Shown: piece after piece, positions 17,606-27,564 of the stretch
How positions within the stretch are numbered: the stretch's first letter is position 1
How the letters are laid out: each line of letters begins with the position of its first letter
From: Micromonospora_J zhanjiangensis
GTDB taxonomy: Bacteria; Actinomycetota; Actinomycetes; Mycobacteriales; Micromonosporaceae
Direction of reading: 5' to 3'
Assembly (NCBI RefSeq): GCF_042650605.1
Contig: NZ_JBHSBN010000031.1
Location: 1 to 64,000, forward strand
Length of the DNA stretch: 64,000 nt
Notes under the pieces: model-generated
Seen by the model: the letters and a program-made list of their open reading frames with translations, nothing else
Database searches by the model: none
What the model was told of the DNA's origin: nothing
Position numbers and translations under genes: made by a program

Positions 17606-18829
17606 TCAGGGCAGCAGATCGCGGACCACGGCATCGGCGAGCAGCCGACCACGCAGGGTGAGCACCGCCCGGCCGGCGGCGTGCGCGGCCGGCTCCAGCA
17701 GGCCGTCGGCCAGCGCCCGGTCCGCGTACGGCTGCTGGGCCGGGGCGACCGCCGACAGCGGCAGCCCGTCGGCCAGCCGCAGCCGCAGCATCACGTCCTC
17801 GACGTGCCGGTCGGCGGCGGTGAGCAGTTCCCGGGCCAGACCGGGCGACCGGCCGGCGGCCAGCCGGGACGCGTACGCGGTCGGGTGCTTGACGTTCCAC
17901 CAGCGGACCCCGCCGACGTGGCTGTGCGCCCCCGGCCCGAGGCCCCACCAGTCCCCGCCGGTCCAGTAGAGCAGGTTGTGTCGGCACCGGGCCGCCGCCG
18001 AGGTGGCCCAGTTGGACACCTCGTACCAGGAGAAGCCGGCCGCCGTCAGGGCGGCCTCCGCGGCCAGGTACCGGTCCGCGGCCACGTCGTCCGACGGGTA
18101 CGGCAGCTCGCCCCGGCGCATCCGGGCGGCCAGCCGGGTGCCGTCCTCGACGATCAGGGCGTACGCGCTGACGTGGTCCACCCCGGCGGCGGTGACCCGG
18201 GCCAGCGACTGCGCGAAGTCGTCCGCGCTCTCCCCCGGCGTGCCGTAGATCAGGTCCAGGTTGACGTGGTCGAACCCGGCCTCCCGGGCCTCGGTCGCGG
18301 CGGCGGTGGCCCGGCCCGGCGAGTGGGTCCGGTCGAGGATCGCCAGCACCCCCGGCGCGGCCGACTGCATGCCCAGCGAGATGCGGGTGTAGCCGGCGGC
18401 CCGCAGCGCCTTCAGCGACTCCGGCGTCACCGACTCCGGGTTCGCCTCGGTGGTCACCTCGGCGTCGGCCGCCAGCCCCCAGGTCGCGTCGATGGCGGCC
18501 AGGATCCGGGCCAGGTCGTCCGGCGGCAGCAGGGTCGGGGTGCCGCCGCCGACGAAGACGGTGTCCACCCGGGCCGGCGGGGCCTCGTCGAGCACCCGGG
18601 CGGCCAGCGCCAGCTCGGCCAGCACGGTGTCGGCGTACGTGTCCCGGCTCGCCCCGCCGCCCAGTTCGCTCGCCGTGTACGTGTTGAAGTCGCAGTAACC
18701 GCACCGGCTGGCGCAGAACGGGACGTGCAGGTACACGCCGAAGCCGCGCGCGCCGGTCGAGGCGAGCGCGGCGGGCGGCAGGGACCCGTCGTCGGGTACC
18801 GGTTCACCGTCTGGGAGCAGGCCGGGCAT
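17606..18829 (-). CDS. hemW: radical SAM heme chaperone HemW (HemN-like)
   Basis: A 407-residue radical SAM protein with the 4Fe-4S motif CASRCGYCDF, GGGTPTLL, SLGMQS and YEVSNWA, and a HemN-type C-terminal domain. HemW proteins bind and transfer heme and are commonly misnamed coproporphyrinogen oxidase. The CASRCGYC spacing fits CxxxCxxC, and the motif lacks the extra Cys typical of true HemN. Start ATG at 18829, with CACAAT 6 nt upstream; this box overlaps the opposite promoter of the enoyl-CoA hydratase. Position matches Rv2388c. Confidence 0.93.
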   Translation of the reverse strand: MPGLLPDGEPVPDDGSLPPAALASTGARGFGVYLHVPFCASRCGYCDFNTYTASELGGGASRDTYADTVLAELALAARVLDEAPPARVDTVFVGGGTPTLLPPDDLARILAAIDATWGLAADAEVTTEANPESVTPESLKALRAAGYTRISLGMQSAAPGVLAILDRTHSPGRATAAATEAREAGFDHVNLDLIYGTPGESADDFAQSLARVTAAGVDHVSAYALIVEDGTRLAARMRRGELPYPSDDVAADRYLAAEAALTAAGFSWYEVSNWATSAAARCRHNLLYWTGGDWWGLGPGAHSHVGGVRWWNVKHPTAYASRLAAGRSPGLARELLTAADRHVEDVMLRLRLADGLPLSAVAPAQQPYADRALADGLLEPAAHAAGRAVLTLRGRLLADAVVRDLLP

Positions 18830-18846
18830 CCGACTATTGTGCCGGC

Positions 18847-19635
18847 ATGACTGCCGCCACCGATCCGCTCGTCCGCGTCGTCACCAGCGCCGGTGTGAGC
18901 ACCCTCACCCTGGACAGCCCGCACAACCGCAACGCGCTGTCCACGCCGCTGATGACCCAGCTGCTGGCCGCGCTGGCCGGGGCGGTCGCCGACGACGCCG
19001 TACGGGTGGTGGTGCTCTCGCACACCGGCCCGGTGTTCTGCTCCGGCGCCGACCTGAAGGAGACCGCGGCGGCGTACGCCTCCGGCACGGTGCCGGCCGG
19101 CCTGCTCGGTGACGTGCTCGCGGCGGTCTGGGAGTGCCCCAAGCCGGTGCTGGCCCGGGTGGCCGGGCCGGCCCGGGCCGGCGGGCTGGGCCTGATCGCG
19201 GCGGCCGACCTGGCGGTCTGCGCCGAGACCGCCACCTTCGCCTTCACCGAGGTACGGATCGGGGTGATCCCGGCGGTCATCTCGGCCACGGTGCTGCGCC
19301 GGTTGCAGCCGCGCGCGGCGGCGGAGCTCTACCTGACCGGTGAGACGTTCGACGGGCGGCGGGCCGCGCAGGTCGGCCTGGTCACCTCGGCGGTCCCGGA
19401 CGACGCGCTGGATGAGGCGGTGGCGGCGGTGTGCGGGTCGCTGGTCCGGGGCGCCCCGGGCGCGTTGGCCGGCGCCAAGGAGCTGCTCCGCCGGCCGGCC
19501 GAGCCGGAGCTGCGCGCCGAGCTGGCCGCGCTGTCCGCCCTCTCCACCGGCTACTTCCTGTCCGCCGAGGGCCGGGAGGGAGTGGCGGCGTTCCGGGAGA
19601 AGCGCCCGGCGAGCTGGGTGCCCGGCACGAGCTGA
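18847..19635 (+). CDS. enoyl-CoA hydratase/isomerase family protein
   Basis: A 262-residue crotonase-fold protein. The oxyanion-hole regions are FCSGADLKE and ARAGGLGLIAAADLAVC. The following segment FAFTEVRIGVIPAVIS carries the Glu used by hydratases and 3-methylglutaconyl-CoA hydratase-type enzymes. The substrate cannot be assigned. The ATG at 18847 lies 6 nt after TATTGT, suggesting a leaderless mRNA. The gene is divergent from hemW with a 17-bp gap in which both -10 boxes overlap. Confidence 0.9.
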   Translation: MTAATDPLVRVVTSAGVSTLTLDSPHNRNALSTPLMTQLLAALAGAVADDAVRVVVLSHTGPVFCSGADLKETAAAYASGTVPAGLLGDVLAAVWECPKPVLARVAGPARAGGLGLIAAADLAVCAETATFAFTEVRIGVIPAVISATVLRRLQPRAAAELYLTGETFDGRRAAQVGLVTSAVPDDALDEAVAAVCGSLVRGAPGALAGAKELLRRPAEPELRAELAALSALSTGYFLSAEGREGVAAFREKRPASWVPGTS

Positions 19636-19731
19636 CCGGCAATTGCCGTGAACCCGGGCAAAGGAATTTCGCTCTGCTGCCCGGTGGTGATTCCGTCGTA
19701 CGCTGGGGCGACTGCGGGCAGGAGGTGCGGG

Positions 19732-20589
19732 TTGCGGACTCGGGCGGTGGTGGCGACGACGGTCGCTCTCTCGGCGGTCGCGGCGTTCGGCGTGTTCCTC
19801 TCCTCCCGGCACTTCGGGGTGAAGTTCCCGCTCCGGGTCAGCGCCCCGGGCTGCGTCGTGGAGGCCGAAGGGCGGGTGAGCCTCGACGCGACCCAGATGG
19901 CGAACGCGGCCACCATCGCCGCGATCGGCGCCCGCCGCAAGATGCCGGAACAGGCCGTGGTGGTCGCCCTGGCCACCGCCTACCAGGAGTCCCGGCTGGA
20001 GAACCTGGAGGGCGGCGACCGCGACTCGGTGGGCCTGTTCCAGCAACGACCGAGCCAGGGCTGGGGCACGCCGGAGCAGATCCGCGACCCGCGGTACGCG
20101 GCCAACAAGTTCTACAGTGCCCTGAACAAGGTGCGCGGCTGGCAGCAGATGCGGATCACCGACGCCGCGCAGGCGGTGCAGCGGTCCGCCTACCCCACCG
20201 CGTACCAGCAGTGGGCGAACCAGTCGGCGGTGCTGGCCCGGGCGTTGCTGGGCAACGCCACCGGCGCGGTCGCCTGCACGGTCGGCCGGGAGCCGGCGAT
20301 GCGCGGGGACGCGGCGACCGCCGCGCTCAGCAGCGGCCTGGCTCTCGACTGGGGCCGGGTGCAGACGGGCACGCCGGCCGAACTGGCCGGCCTGACCGTG
20401 CCGGCCGCGGACGCCCAGTCCGGCTGGCGCTACGCGCACTGGCTGGTGTCACACGCCGGTGACCACGGGGTCAAGCGGGTGCGGTTCGGCGATCTGCAGT
20501 GGACGGCGCGCGACGGCGACTGGGCCCGGATCTCCGACGGCGCGCCGACACCGGATTGGGTCATCGCCGAGGTCTTCGCCGACACCTGA
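19732..20589 (+). CDS. secreted lysozyme-like (transglycosylase-fold) protein
   Basis: A 285-residue protein with an N-terminal hydrophobic signal or anchor (LRTRAVVATTVALSAVAAFG). The mature part has AAIGARRKMPEQAVVVALATAYQESRLENL, then GDRDSVGLFQQRPSQGWG and a Tyr-rich stretch. The Glu in YQESR, followed by SVGLFQQ, resembles the active site of lysozyme/SLT-like enzymes that cut peptidoglycan. Homologues are sometimes labelled heavy-metal transporters, which the sequence does not support. The start is a TTG at 19732, preceded by AGGAGG at 19720-19725 (6-nt gap). Confidence 0.7.
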   Translation: MRTRAVVATTVALSAVAAFGVFLSSRHFGVKFPLRVSAPGCVVEAEGRVSLDATQMANAATIAAIGARRKMPEQAVVVALATAYQESRLENLEGGDRDSVGLFQQRPSQGWGTPEQIRDPRYAANKFYSALNKVRGWQQMRITDAAQAVQRSAYPTAYQQWANQSAVLARALLGNATGAVACTVGREPAMRGDAATAALSSGLALDWGRVQTGTPAELAGLTVPAADAQSGWRYAHWLVSHAGDHGVKRVRFGDLQWTARDGDWARISDGAPTPDWVIAEVFADT

Positions 20590-20625
20590 CCGGTCCGGCC
20601 GGCGCGTCACCGGCCACGGTCGGGG

Positions 20626-21480
20626 TCAGCCCTTGACCGCGCCGGACATCAGACCGGCGACCATCCGCCGCTGCACCAGCACGAAAAAGATCATCACCGG
20701 TAGGGTCAGCAACGTCGACGCGGCCATCACCCCACCCCAGGCGGTGTCGTCCCGGCCGAAGAAGAAGGTCAGCGCGACCGGCGCCGTGTATCGGCTCTCG
20801 GTGCTGATGAAGGTGAGCGCGAAGATCAGTTCGTTCCACGCGGTGATGAAGGAGAAGATGCTGGTCGCGACAAGACCGGGAGCCACCAGCGGCATCAGGA
20901 TCCGCCAGAAGATCTGCCACCGGTTCGCCCCGTCGATGGCGGCCGACTCCTCCAGGTCCTTCGGCACCGCGGCCACGAAACCGCGCAGCATCCAGATCGC
21001 GAACGGCAGCGAGAAGCCCAGATAGACCAGCACCAGGCTGGGCAGGGTGTTGTACAGCCCGGCCCGCTTGATGATCAGGAAGAGCGGGATCACCAACGCT
21101 TCCAGCGGGATCATCTGCACCACCAGCAGCAGGATCAGGACGGTGGTCCGGAAGCGGAACCGGAAGCGGGCCACCGCGGTGGCCGCCAGCAGCGCGATCA
21201 GGCCGCTCAGCAGCACCGTGGCGGCGGCCACCAACGCACTGTTGACCAGGAACGACGCGAAGCTGACCCCGGGGATGATCTGCCCACCGAAGATGTCCCG
21301 GTAGTGCTCCAGGGTCGGCTTTGCCGGCAGCGGCCGGGGCGTGGTGGAGAAGATCTCCCGGTTCGGCTTCAGCGAGGTGGAGATCATCCAGAACACCGGG
21401 AAGGCCGCGAAGGCGGCCACCGCCAGGCCGGCGGCGTTCGCCGCGATCCGGCCCGCGCGGGGCCGCCGTCGGGTGGTCAC
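20626..21480 (-). CDS. sugar ABC transporter permease (MalG type)
   Basis: A 284-residue inner-membrane subunit with six helices and the EAA loop motif EESAAIDGANRWQIFWRILMPL, which docks the ATPase. It carries the second permease role in a CUT1-type carbohydrate importer. The GTG at 21480 overlaps the stop of the MalF-type gene (GTGA). No ATPase gene follows. In actinobacteria such systems usually share the general ATPase MsiK encoded elsewhere, and that is inferred here. Confidence 0.93.
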   Translation of the reverse strand: MTTRRRPRAGRIAANAAGLAVAAFAAFPVFWMISTSLKPNREIFSTTPRPLPAKPTLEHYRDIFGGQIIPGVSFASFLVNSALVAAATVLLSGLIALLAATAVARFRFRFRTTVLILLLVVQMIPLEALVIPLFLIIKRAGLYNTLPSLVLVYLGFSLPFAIWMLRGFVAAVPKDLEESAAIDGANRWQIFWRILMPLVAPGLVATSIFSFITAWNELIFALTFISTESRYTAPVALTFFFGRDDTAWGGVMAASTLLTLPVMIFFVLVQRRMVAGLMSGAVKG

Positions 21481-22460
21481 TGATCCTCCTGACGCAACAC
21501 CATCCGTACGTACACCGCCGTCACCACCAGCAGGAGCAGGGTCAGGATCACCGCGATGGCGGAGCCCAGGCCGTACTTCGGCGGCGGTGAGAACGCCTCG
21601 GCGTACGAGTAGATGGCCAACATGAACGTCGACCGGTCCTGGGTCCCGCCGGCCAGCACGAACTGCTGGGTGAAGACCTTGAAGTCCCAGATGGTGGAGA
21701 GCACCACCAGCACCCCGAAGACGGGACGCAGCAACGGGAAGGTCAGCGACCAGAACACCCGCCACGGGCCCGCCCCGTCGACCCGGGCCGCCTCGTACAG
21801 CTCGGCCGGGACGCTCTTCAGGCCGGCCAGCACGCTCACCGCGATGAACGGGAACGAGTGCCACACGACGATCAGGGTGAGCACGGTGAAGAAGGTCAGC
21901 GGCGAGTTGAACCAGCCGTAGCCGGTCCACTGCGCGCGCCCGAACAGCGTCTCCGACAGGCCGTCCGGCAGCTCGTTGAGCAGCCAGGTGACCAGGCCGC
22001 TGGTGTCATCGAACAGCCACTTCCAGACGATGGCGCCGGTCAGCGCCGGGGTCGCCCAGGCCAGCATGACGGCGCCGGAGACGAAGCCGGCCATCCGCCG
22101 ACCGAGCCGGTTGAGCAGCAGCCCCACCAGCGTGCCGAAGACCATGGTGAGGACGACGTTGGCGACCGCGAACAACACGGTGTTGCGCAGCACGGTCCAG
22201 AAGAACGGGTCGCCCAGGATCTGGGTGTAGTTGTCCAGGCCGACCCAGGGCCACGGGCGGTCGCCGCGCAGTTCCCGAATGCCCAGCTTGGCGAAGGACA
22301 TCACCACCACCTGGCCGAGCGGCCAGAGCAGCAGCGCGCCGATCACCACCAGGGCGGGCAGGAGCAGCAGGTAGGGGACCCGGTCGCGCCGGCGCCGACG
22401 GACGGGGGTGACCCGCCCGCCGGCGCCGGCGTCGTCCGGTGCCTTGATCAGTACGGTCAC
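21477..22460 (-). CDS. sugar ABC transporter permease (MalF type)
   Basis: A 327-residue first permease of the CUT1 importer. After a basic head (RRRRRDRVPYLLLLPALVVIG) come six or more helices. The EAA motif is YEAARVDGAGPWRVFWSLTFPLL. The GTG start at 22460 overlaps the binding-protein stop (AAGTGACC), and its own stop overlaps the next permease, so all three genes are translationally coupled. Confidence 0.93.
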   Translation of the reverse strand: MTVLIKAPDDAGAGGRVTPVRRRRRDRVPYLLLLPALVVIGALLLWPLGQVVVMSFAKLGIRELRGDRPWPWVGLDNYTQILGDPFFWTVLRNTVLFAVANVVLTMVFGTLVGLLLNRLGRRMAGFVSGAVMLAWATPALTGAIVWKWLFDDTSGLVTWLLNELPDGLSETLFGRAQWTGYGWFNSPLTFFTVLTLIVVWHSFPFIAVSVLAGLKSVPAELYEAARVDGAGPWRVFWSLTFPLLRPVFGVLVVLSTIWDFKVFTQQFVLAGGTQDRSTFMLAIYSYAEAFSPPPKYGLGSAIAVILTLLLLVVTAVYVRMVLRQEDQ

Positions 22461-23743
22461 TTGGCGTTGAGAATCTGTTCCATCTCGGTGGCCGCCTTGC
22501 CGACCGCCTCGTCCAGGTTGGTGCCCTTCATGATGGAGCTGTTCATGTTCTGGGTGACCGACTTACTGCGGCTGACCTCGGTCCACTTGGGGGTGATCGG
22601 GGTCAGCTTGGTGTCCTGCAGCACGGTGGCGAAGGTGCCCATCAGCTTGTCGCCGGCGTACGCGTCGGTCGAGGTCAGGTCCTTGTAAACCGGGAAGAAC
22701 TTCAGGCTGGTGGCGTACGCCTTGTCGTTCTTCTTGCTGTTCAGGATGGTCAGGTAGTCCCAGGCCAGGTCCTGCTTCTTGCTGTCCTTCCAGATGCCCA
22801 GGTCGGAGCCGCCGGCGAAGGCGGGTGCCGGCTTGCCGTCCGGGCCGGGGATCGGGAAGGTGCCCCAGACCTTGGCGATGTCCGGGTTGTCCTTCAGCAT
22901 GGCGGTCTGCGACCAGCTACCGGCGACGGCCATCGCGGCCTGGCCGGAGGCGAACTGCTTCTGCGCGTCGAGCTCGTTCCACCCGGCGGCGGCCGGCGGC
23001 GCGATCTTGTACGTGGTGACCAGGTCGGTCCAGAACTTGACCGCCTTCTTGGCCTCCGGGGTGTTGTACCCGGACTTCCAGGTGTCGCCGTTCTTGGTGG
23101 CGATCTCCGCGCCGGCGGACCAGAGGAAGGAGTAGAACGGCAGCTCCGAGTTGCCGGGCAGGGCGAAGCCGTACTTGCCGGGGTTCTTCTGCTGGACGGC
23201 CTTGGCGACCGTCACCAGTTCGTCCCAGCTCTTCGGCGGCTGCACCCCGGCCGCGGCGAACCAGTCGGTGCGGTAGTAGACCGCGCGGACACCGGCGTAC
23301 CACGGCACGCCGTACTGCTTGCCGTCGAGCTGGGCGTTCTTCAGCAGGTCGGGCAGGATGTCCTTGCCCTCGGCCCAGCCGTTCACCCGGTCGGTCAGGT
23401 CGGCCAGGGCGTCCTGCTCGGCCCAGCCCTGGGTCTCGGTGTTGCCCAGCTCGGTCACGTCCGGTCCGTCGCCGCCGGCCAGCGCCGTCTGGAACTTCTT
23501 CGGCGCCTCCAGCCACGGGATGTACTGGACGTCCACGGTCGTGTCGGGGTGTTTCTGCTTGAACTCGGCCGCGACCCCGTTGAGGAAGGCCGTCTGCGCC
23601 TCACTGCCGGCGCCCATCATCCAGACCGTCAGCTTGCTGGTGTCGGCGGCCTCGTCGTCTCCCGAACCGCCGCAACCGGCGAGCAGCATCGCGGCCGAGG
23701 CCGCCACGGCAACCACCGGACCAAGCCCTCTCCACCTTCGCAC
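22457..23743 (-). CDS. carbohydrate-binding lipoprotein of the ABC importer
   Basis: A 428-residue extracellular solute-binding protein. It starts at a GTG (23743) with GGAGGAG 4 nt upstream; the signal ends in the lipobox LLAGC (Cys about residue 24). The mature part has LTVWMMGAG, FKQKHPDTTVDVQYIPW and DGPDVTELGNTETQGWA, the family 1 binding-protein pattern. The overall look suggests oligosaccharides such as trehalose, maltose or chitobiose, but the ligand is not provable. It heads an operon with two permeases and is expected to be anchored to the outer face of the membrane. Confidence 0.92.
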   Translation of the reverse strand: MRRWRGLGPVVAVAASAAMLLAGCGGSGDDEAADTSKLTVWMMGAGSEAQTAFLNGVAAEFKQKHPDTTVDVQYIPWLEAPKKFQTALAGGDGPDVTELGNTETQGWAEQDALADLTDRVNGWAEGKDILPDLLKNAQLDGKQYGVPWYAGVRAVYYRTDWFAAAGVQPPKSWDELVTVAKAVQQKNPGKYGFALPGNSELPFYSFLWSAGAEIATKNGDTWKSGYNTPEAKKAVKFWTDLVTTYKIAPPAAAGWNELDAQKQFASGQAAMAVAGSWSQTAMLKDNPDIAKVWGTFPIPGPDGKPAPAFAGGSDLGIWKDSKKQDLAWDYLTILNSKKNDKAYATSLKFFPVYKDLTSTDAYAGDKLMGTFATVLQDTKLTPITPKWTEVSRSKSVTQNMNSSIMKGTNLDEAVGKAATEMEQILNAK

Positions 23744-23888
23744 GACACTCCTCCAAGCGTTCTCAGCACCACGTGGCACTTACCTTCTGCAGCGCACCCT
23801 AGTAGGAAAAAAACCTTTACGCCAAGGGAGCTGACCAGCAAGGCCCAGCCGCCCGAGCAGCCTAGGACCGGTTCGTGCGCGAACGTAA

Positions 23889-23920
23889 GGGGGCGCCGGA
23901 CCCGAAGGTCCGGCGCCCCC
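23889..23920 (-). terminator. strong hairpin after the small membrane protein gene
   Basis: GGGGGCGCCGGACC at 23889-23902 pairs perfectly with 23907-23920 around a CGAA loop (minus strand TTCG). It lies 22 nt after the stop of the gene at 23943. A 14-bp GC-rich stem with a TTCG tetraloop is very stable. Confidence 0.85.
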
Positions 23921-23942
23921 TTTGCTACCGGGAGTTTCCGGC

Positions 23943-24224
23943 TCAGTACCGGCTGACGCCGCGGCGACCGGAGACACCCGCGACCAGGGCGACGCCGATG
24001 GCGGCGAGCACGACCTGGATCAGCAACTCGGTCCAGTCGACGCCGGCGGTCTCGGTGGCGATGCCGGCGGCGCGGGCGATGACCGTGCCGAGCAGCGCGG
24101 CGCCGACACCGATCAGCATGGTGAGCCAGATCGGGATGTTCTGCTTGCCCGGGACGACCAGTCGACCCAGGGCGCCGATGATCAAACCCACGATGAGCGC
24201 GGTGATGATTCCCATGACGGTCAC
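23943..24224 (-). CDS. GlsB/YeaQ/YmgE-type stress response membrane protein
   Basis: A 93-residue integral membrane protein with three hydrophobic segments. MGIITALIVGLIIGALGRLV and PGKQNIPIWLTMLIGVGAALLG match the transglycosylase-associated (GlsB/YeaQ) family, linked to envelope and general stress though the mechanism is unknown. The GTG at 24224 is chosen because AGGAGG stands 6 nt before it; the ATG three codons later is possible. It is monocistronic, with its own terminator. Confidence 0.85.
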   Translation of the reverse strand: MTVMGIITALIVGLIIGALGRLVVPGKQNIPIWLTMLIGVGAALLGTVIARAAGIATETAGVDWTELLIQVVLAAIGVALVAGVSGRRGVSRY

Positions 24225-24312
24225 GGCCGTCCTCCTCCGGGGTGTCGTTGGCAACTGTTGTTGTTGCTGTGCTGCACCCGTAGTTCCCGGCGGCTCGAAA
24301 ATCCAAACCGGA

Positions 24313-24821
24313 TCAGTTGCCCAGGGACTCCGCCAGGTCGCGTATCGCCCGATCCATCGTGCCGAACGCCAGAGGGGGATGTTTCCGCAGGTCGAACCAG
24401 GCCAGCTCGGACGATTCGGCGGGGTTGAGACGGACCTGACCGGCCAGTGTGGCCAGAAAGAAAAATTCCAGCACCGGCAGGGTCTCGCCCTGGAACTCGT
24501 AGCTGCCGACGTACGTACCGATCAGGTCACCGAGGATGATCTCGGTGCCCAGCTCCTCCCGGCCCTCACGGACGGCGGCCTCGGTCGGATGCTCCCAGCC
24601 GTCGCAGAACCCACCCGGCGTCTCCCACCGGCCGGCCCGCGGCTGCGCCGCCCGCTTCAGCGCCAGGAACCGCGAGCCGTCCAGCACGACCAGGTTCACC
24701 GTCGGTCGGGCGTTGACGAACAGCTGGTAACCACACCCGGCGCAGACGGTGGGCGGGGCGCCGGGCAGCGGCTCGGCACAGCGCGGGCAGAACGAGGCCG
24801 ACGGCCCGTACGCCCGCACCG

Positions 24822-24825
<4 letters not shown>
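24313..24825 (-). CDS. Nudix hydrolase with zinc ribbon
   Basis: A 170-residue protein. An N-terminal zinc ribbon (CPRCAEPL...CAGCGYQLF) precedes the Nudix box GGFCDGWEHPTEAAVREGREELG, which binds Mg and hydrolyses nucleoside-diphosphate-linked substrates. The zinc-ribbon arrangement resembles NudC-type NADH/NAD-capped RNA hydrolases, but the protein is much shorter and the substrate is open. The GTG start at 24825 overlaps the lepA stop (GTGA), so the two genes are coupled. Confidence 0.88.
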
Positions 24826-26705
<1,880 letters not shown>

Positions 26706-26840
26706 AGCGGTCCGTTCTGATCGGCTTGGGTGACTGGTCGGCACGGTGGACGGGTCGGCACGGCGGTGACCGGTCGCTGTCGCCGGTGGTGGGCGACCGA
26801 CGGGCCGGCTCCTATGATCCCACGCCGCCCCGGCACCGGT

Positions 26841-26942
26841 CGGATCACTCCTCCAGCGGCTCCGCCGCCCTCCCCGGGCGGCGGCCGGCGAACAGCGGAT
26901 CACTCCTCCGGTGCGACTCCCCGACCAGCGGCTCACTCCTCC
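26841..26942. repeat. three copies of a 14-bp motif beside the DUF4240 stop codon
   Basis: CGGATCACTCCTCC occurs at 26841-26854 and 26896-26909, and CGGCTCACTCCTCC at 26929-26942. The last copy contains the stop codon and final Glu-Glu codons of the gene at 26933. The spacing is irregular (55 and 33 bp). This looks like local duplication of the gene's 3' end. Confidence 0.6.
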
Positions 26943-27472
26943 GGCGGCTCGACGAACAGGGCGGCCAGCCGCGGCAGGCGACGGCGCGCCTCCTCCTCGT
27001 CGTCGAAGTCCCAGAAATCGCCGGTGTCCGGGGTCCGGCGCGGCTCCGGGTCCGCCGGCAGCTCGGTCGCGGTCGCCGTACGGTGCGCCTGGGCGGCGAT
27101 CTCCAGCACCGCCTCGGAACCGAACTCCTCACCGGTCGCCGCGGCCTGCCGGATCCGCGGCAGGTCGGCGAGGCTGTCCGGCTCTGCCACCGCGCGGGCG
27201 AAGACCTGCCGACCCTGGGCGATCAGCCAGCCCCGGAAGTGGTCGAAGCCGTCCTCGGAACAGCCACCGTTGATCAGGTAGGCGGCACCCCAGAGATCCT
27301 CCCGGTGCGAGGCGGTCAGCACTCGGGTCAGGTGCCGGTTCCAGCCCACGATGTCGGCCACGTCCCGCTCCGCCAGCGCCGCCGCGGCCCGGACCGCGAC
27401 CGCGTCGGCGTCGTCCCCCTCCGGGCCGGTCCGCGCGTCGTCGATCAGTGCCCAGAACTCCTCGGTACGCAT
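26933..27472 (-). CDS. DUF4240 domain protein
   Basis: A 179-residue protein starting MRTEEFWALIDDAR, with HREDLWGAAYLINGGCSEDGFDHFRGWLIAQGR, the typical core of DUF4240. Function is unknown. The C-terminal part is acidic (DFWDFDDEEEARRRL), probably disordered. The ATG at 27472 is preferred to a start 35 codons earlier, whose added sequence is basic and low-complexity. Genes on both sides are unrelated. Confidence 0.85.
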   Translation of the reverse strand: MRTEEFWALIDDARTGPEGDDADAVAVRAAAALAERDVADIVGWNRHLTRVLTASHREDLWGAAYLINGGCSEDGFDHFRGWLIAQGRQVFARAVAEPDSLADLPRIRQAAATGEEFGSEAVLEIAAQAHRTATATELPADPEPRRTPDTGDFWDFDDEEEARRRLPRLAALFVEPPEE

Positions 27473-27564
27473 GACACGGCAGTCTGCCACCCGGGACCGA
27501 CCACCCCACCGCACACACCGACACCGCCCGCCGCCGAACCGGGGCCGCCCGGCAGGATGGGCGC

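Noticed and set aside
23744..23888. Possible DasR (dre) site upstream of the sugar importer
   Set aside because: The palindromic dre pattern TGGTCTAGACCA is not present; only scattered partial matches.
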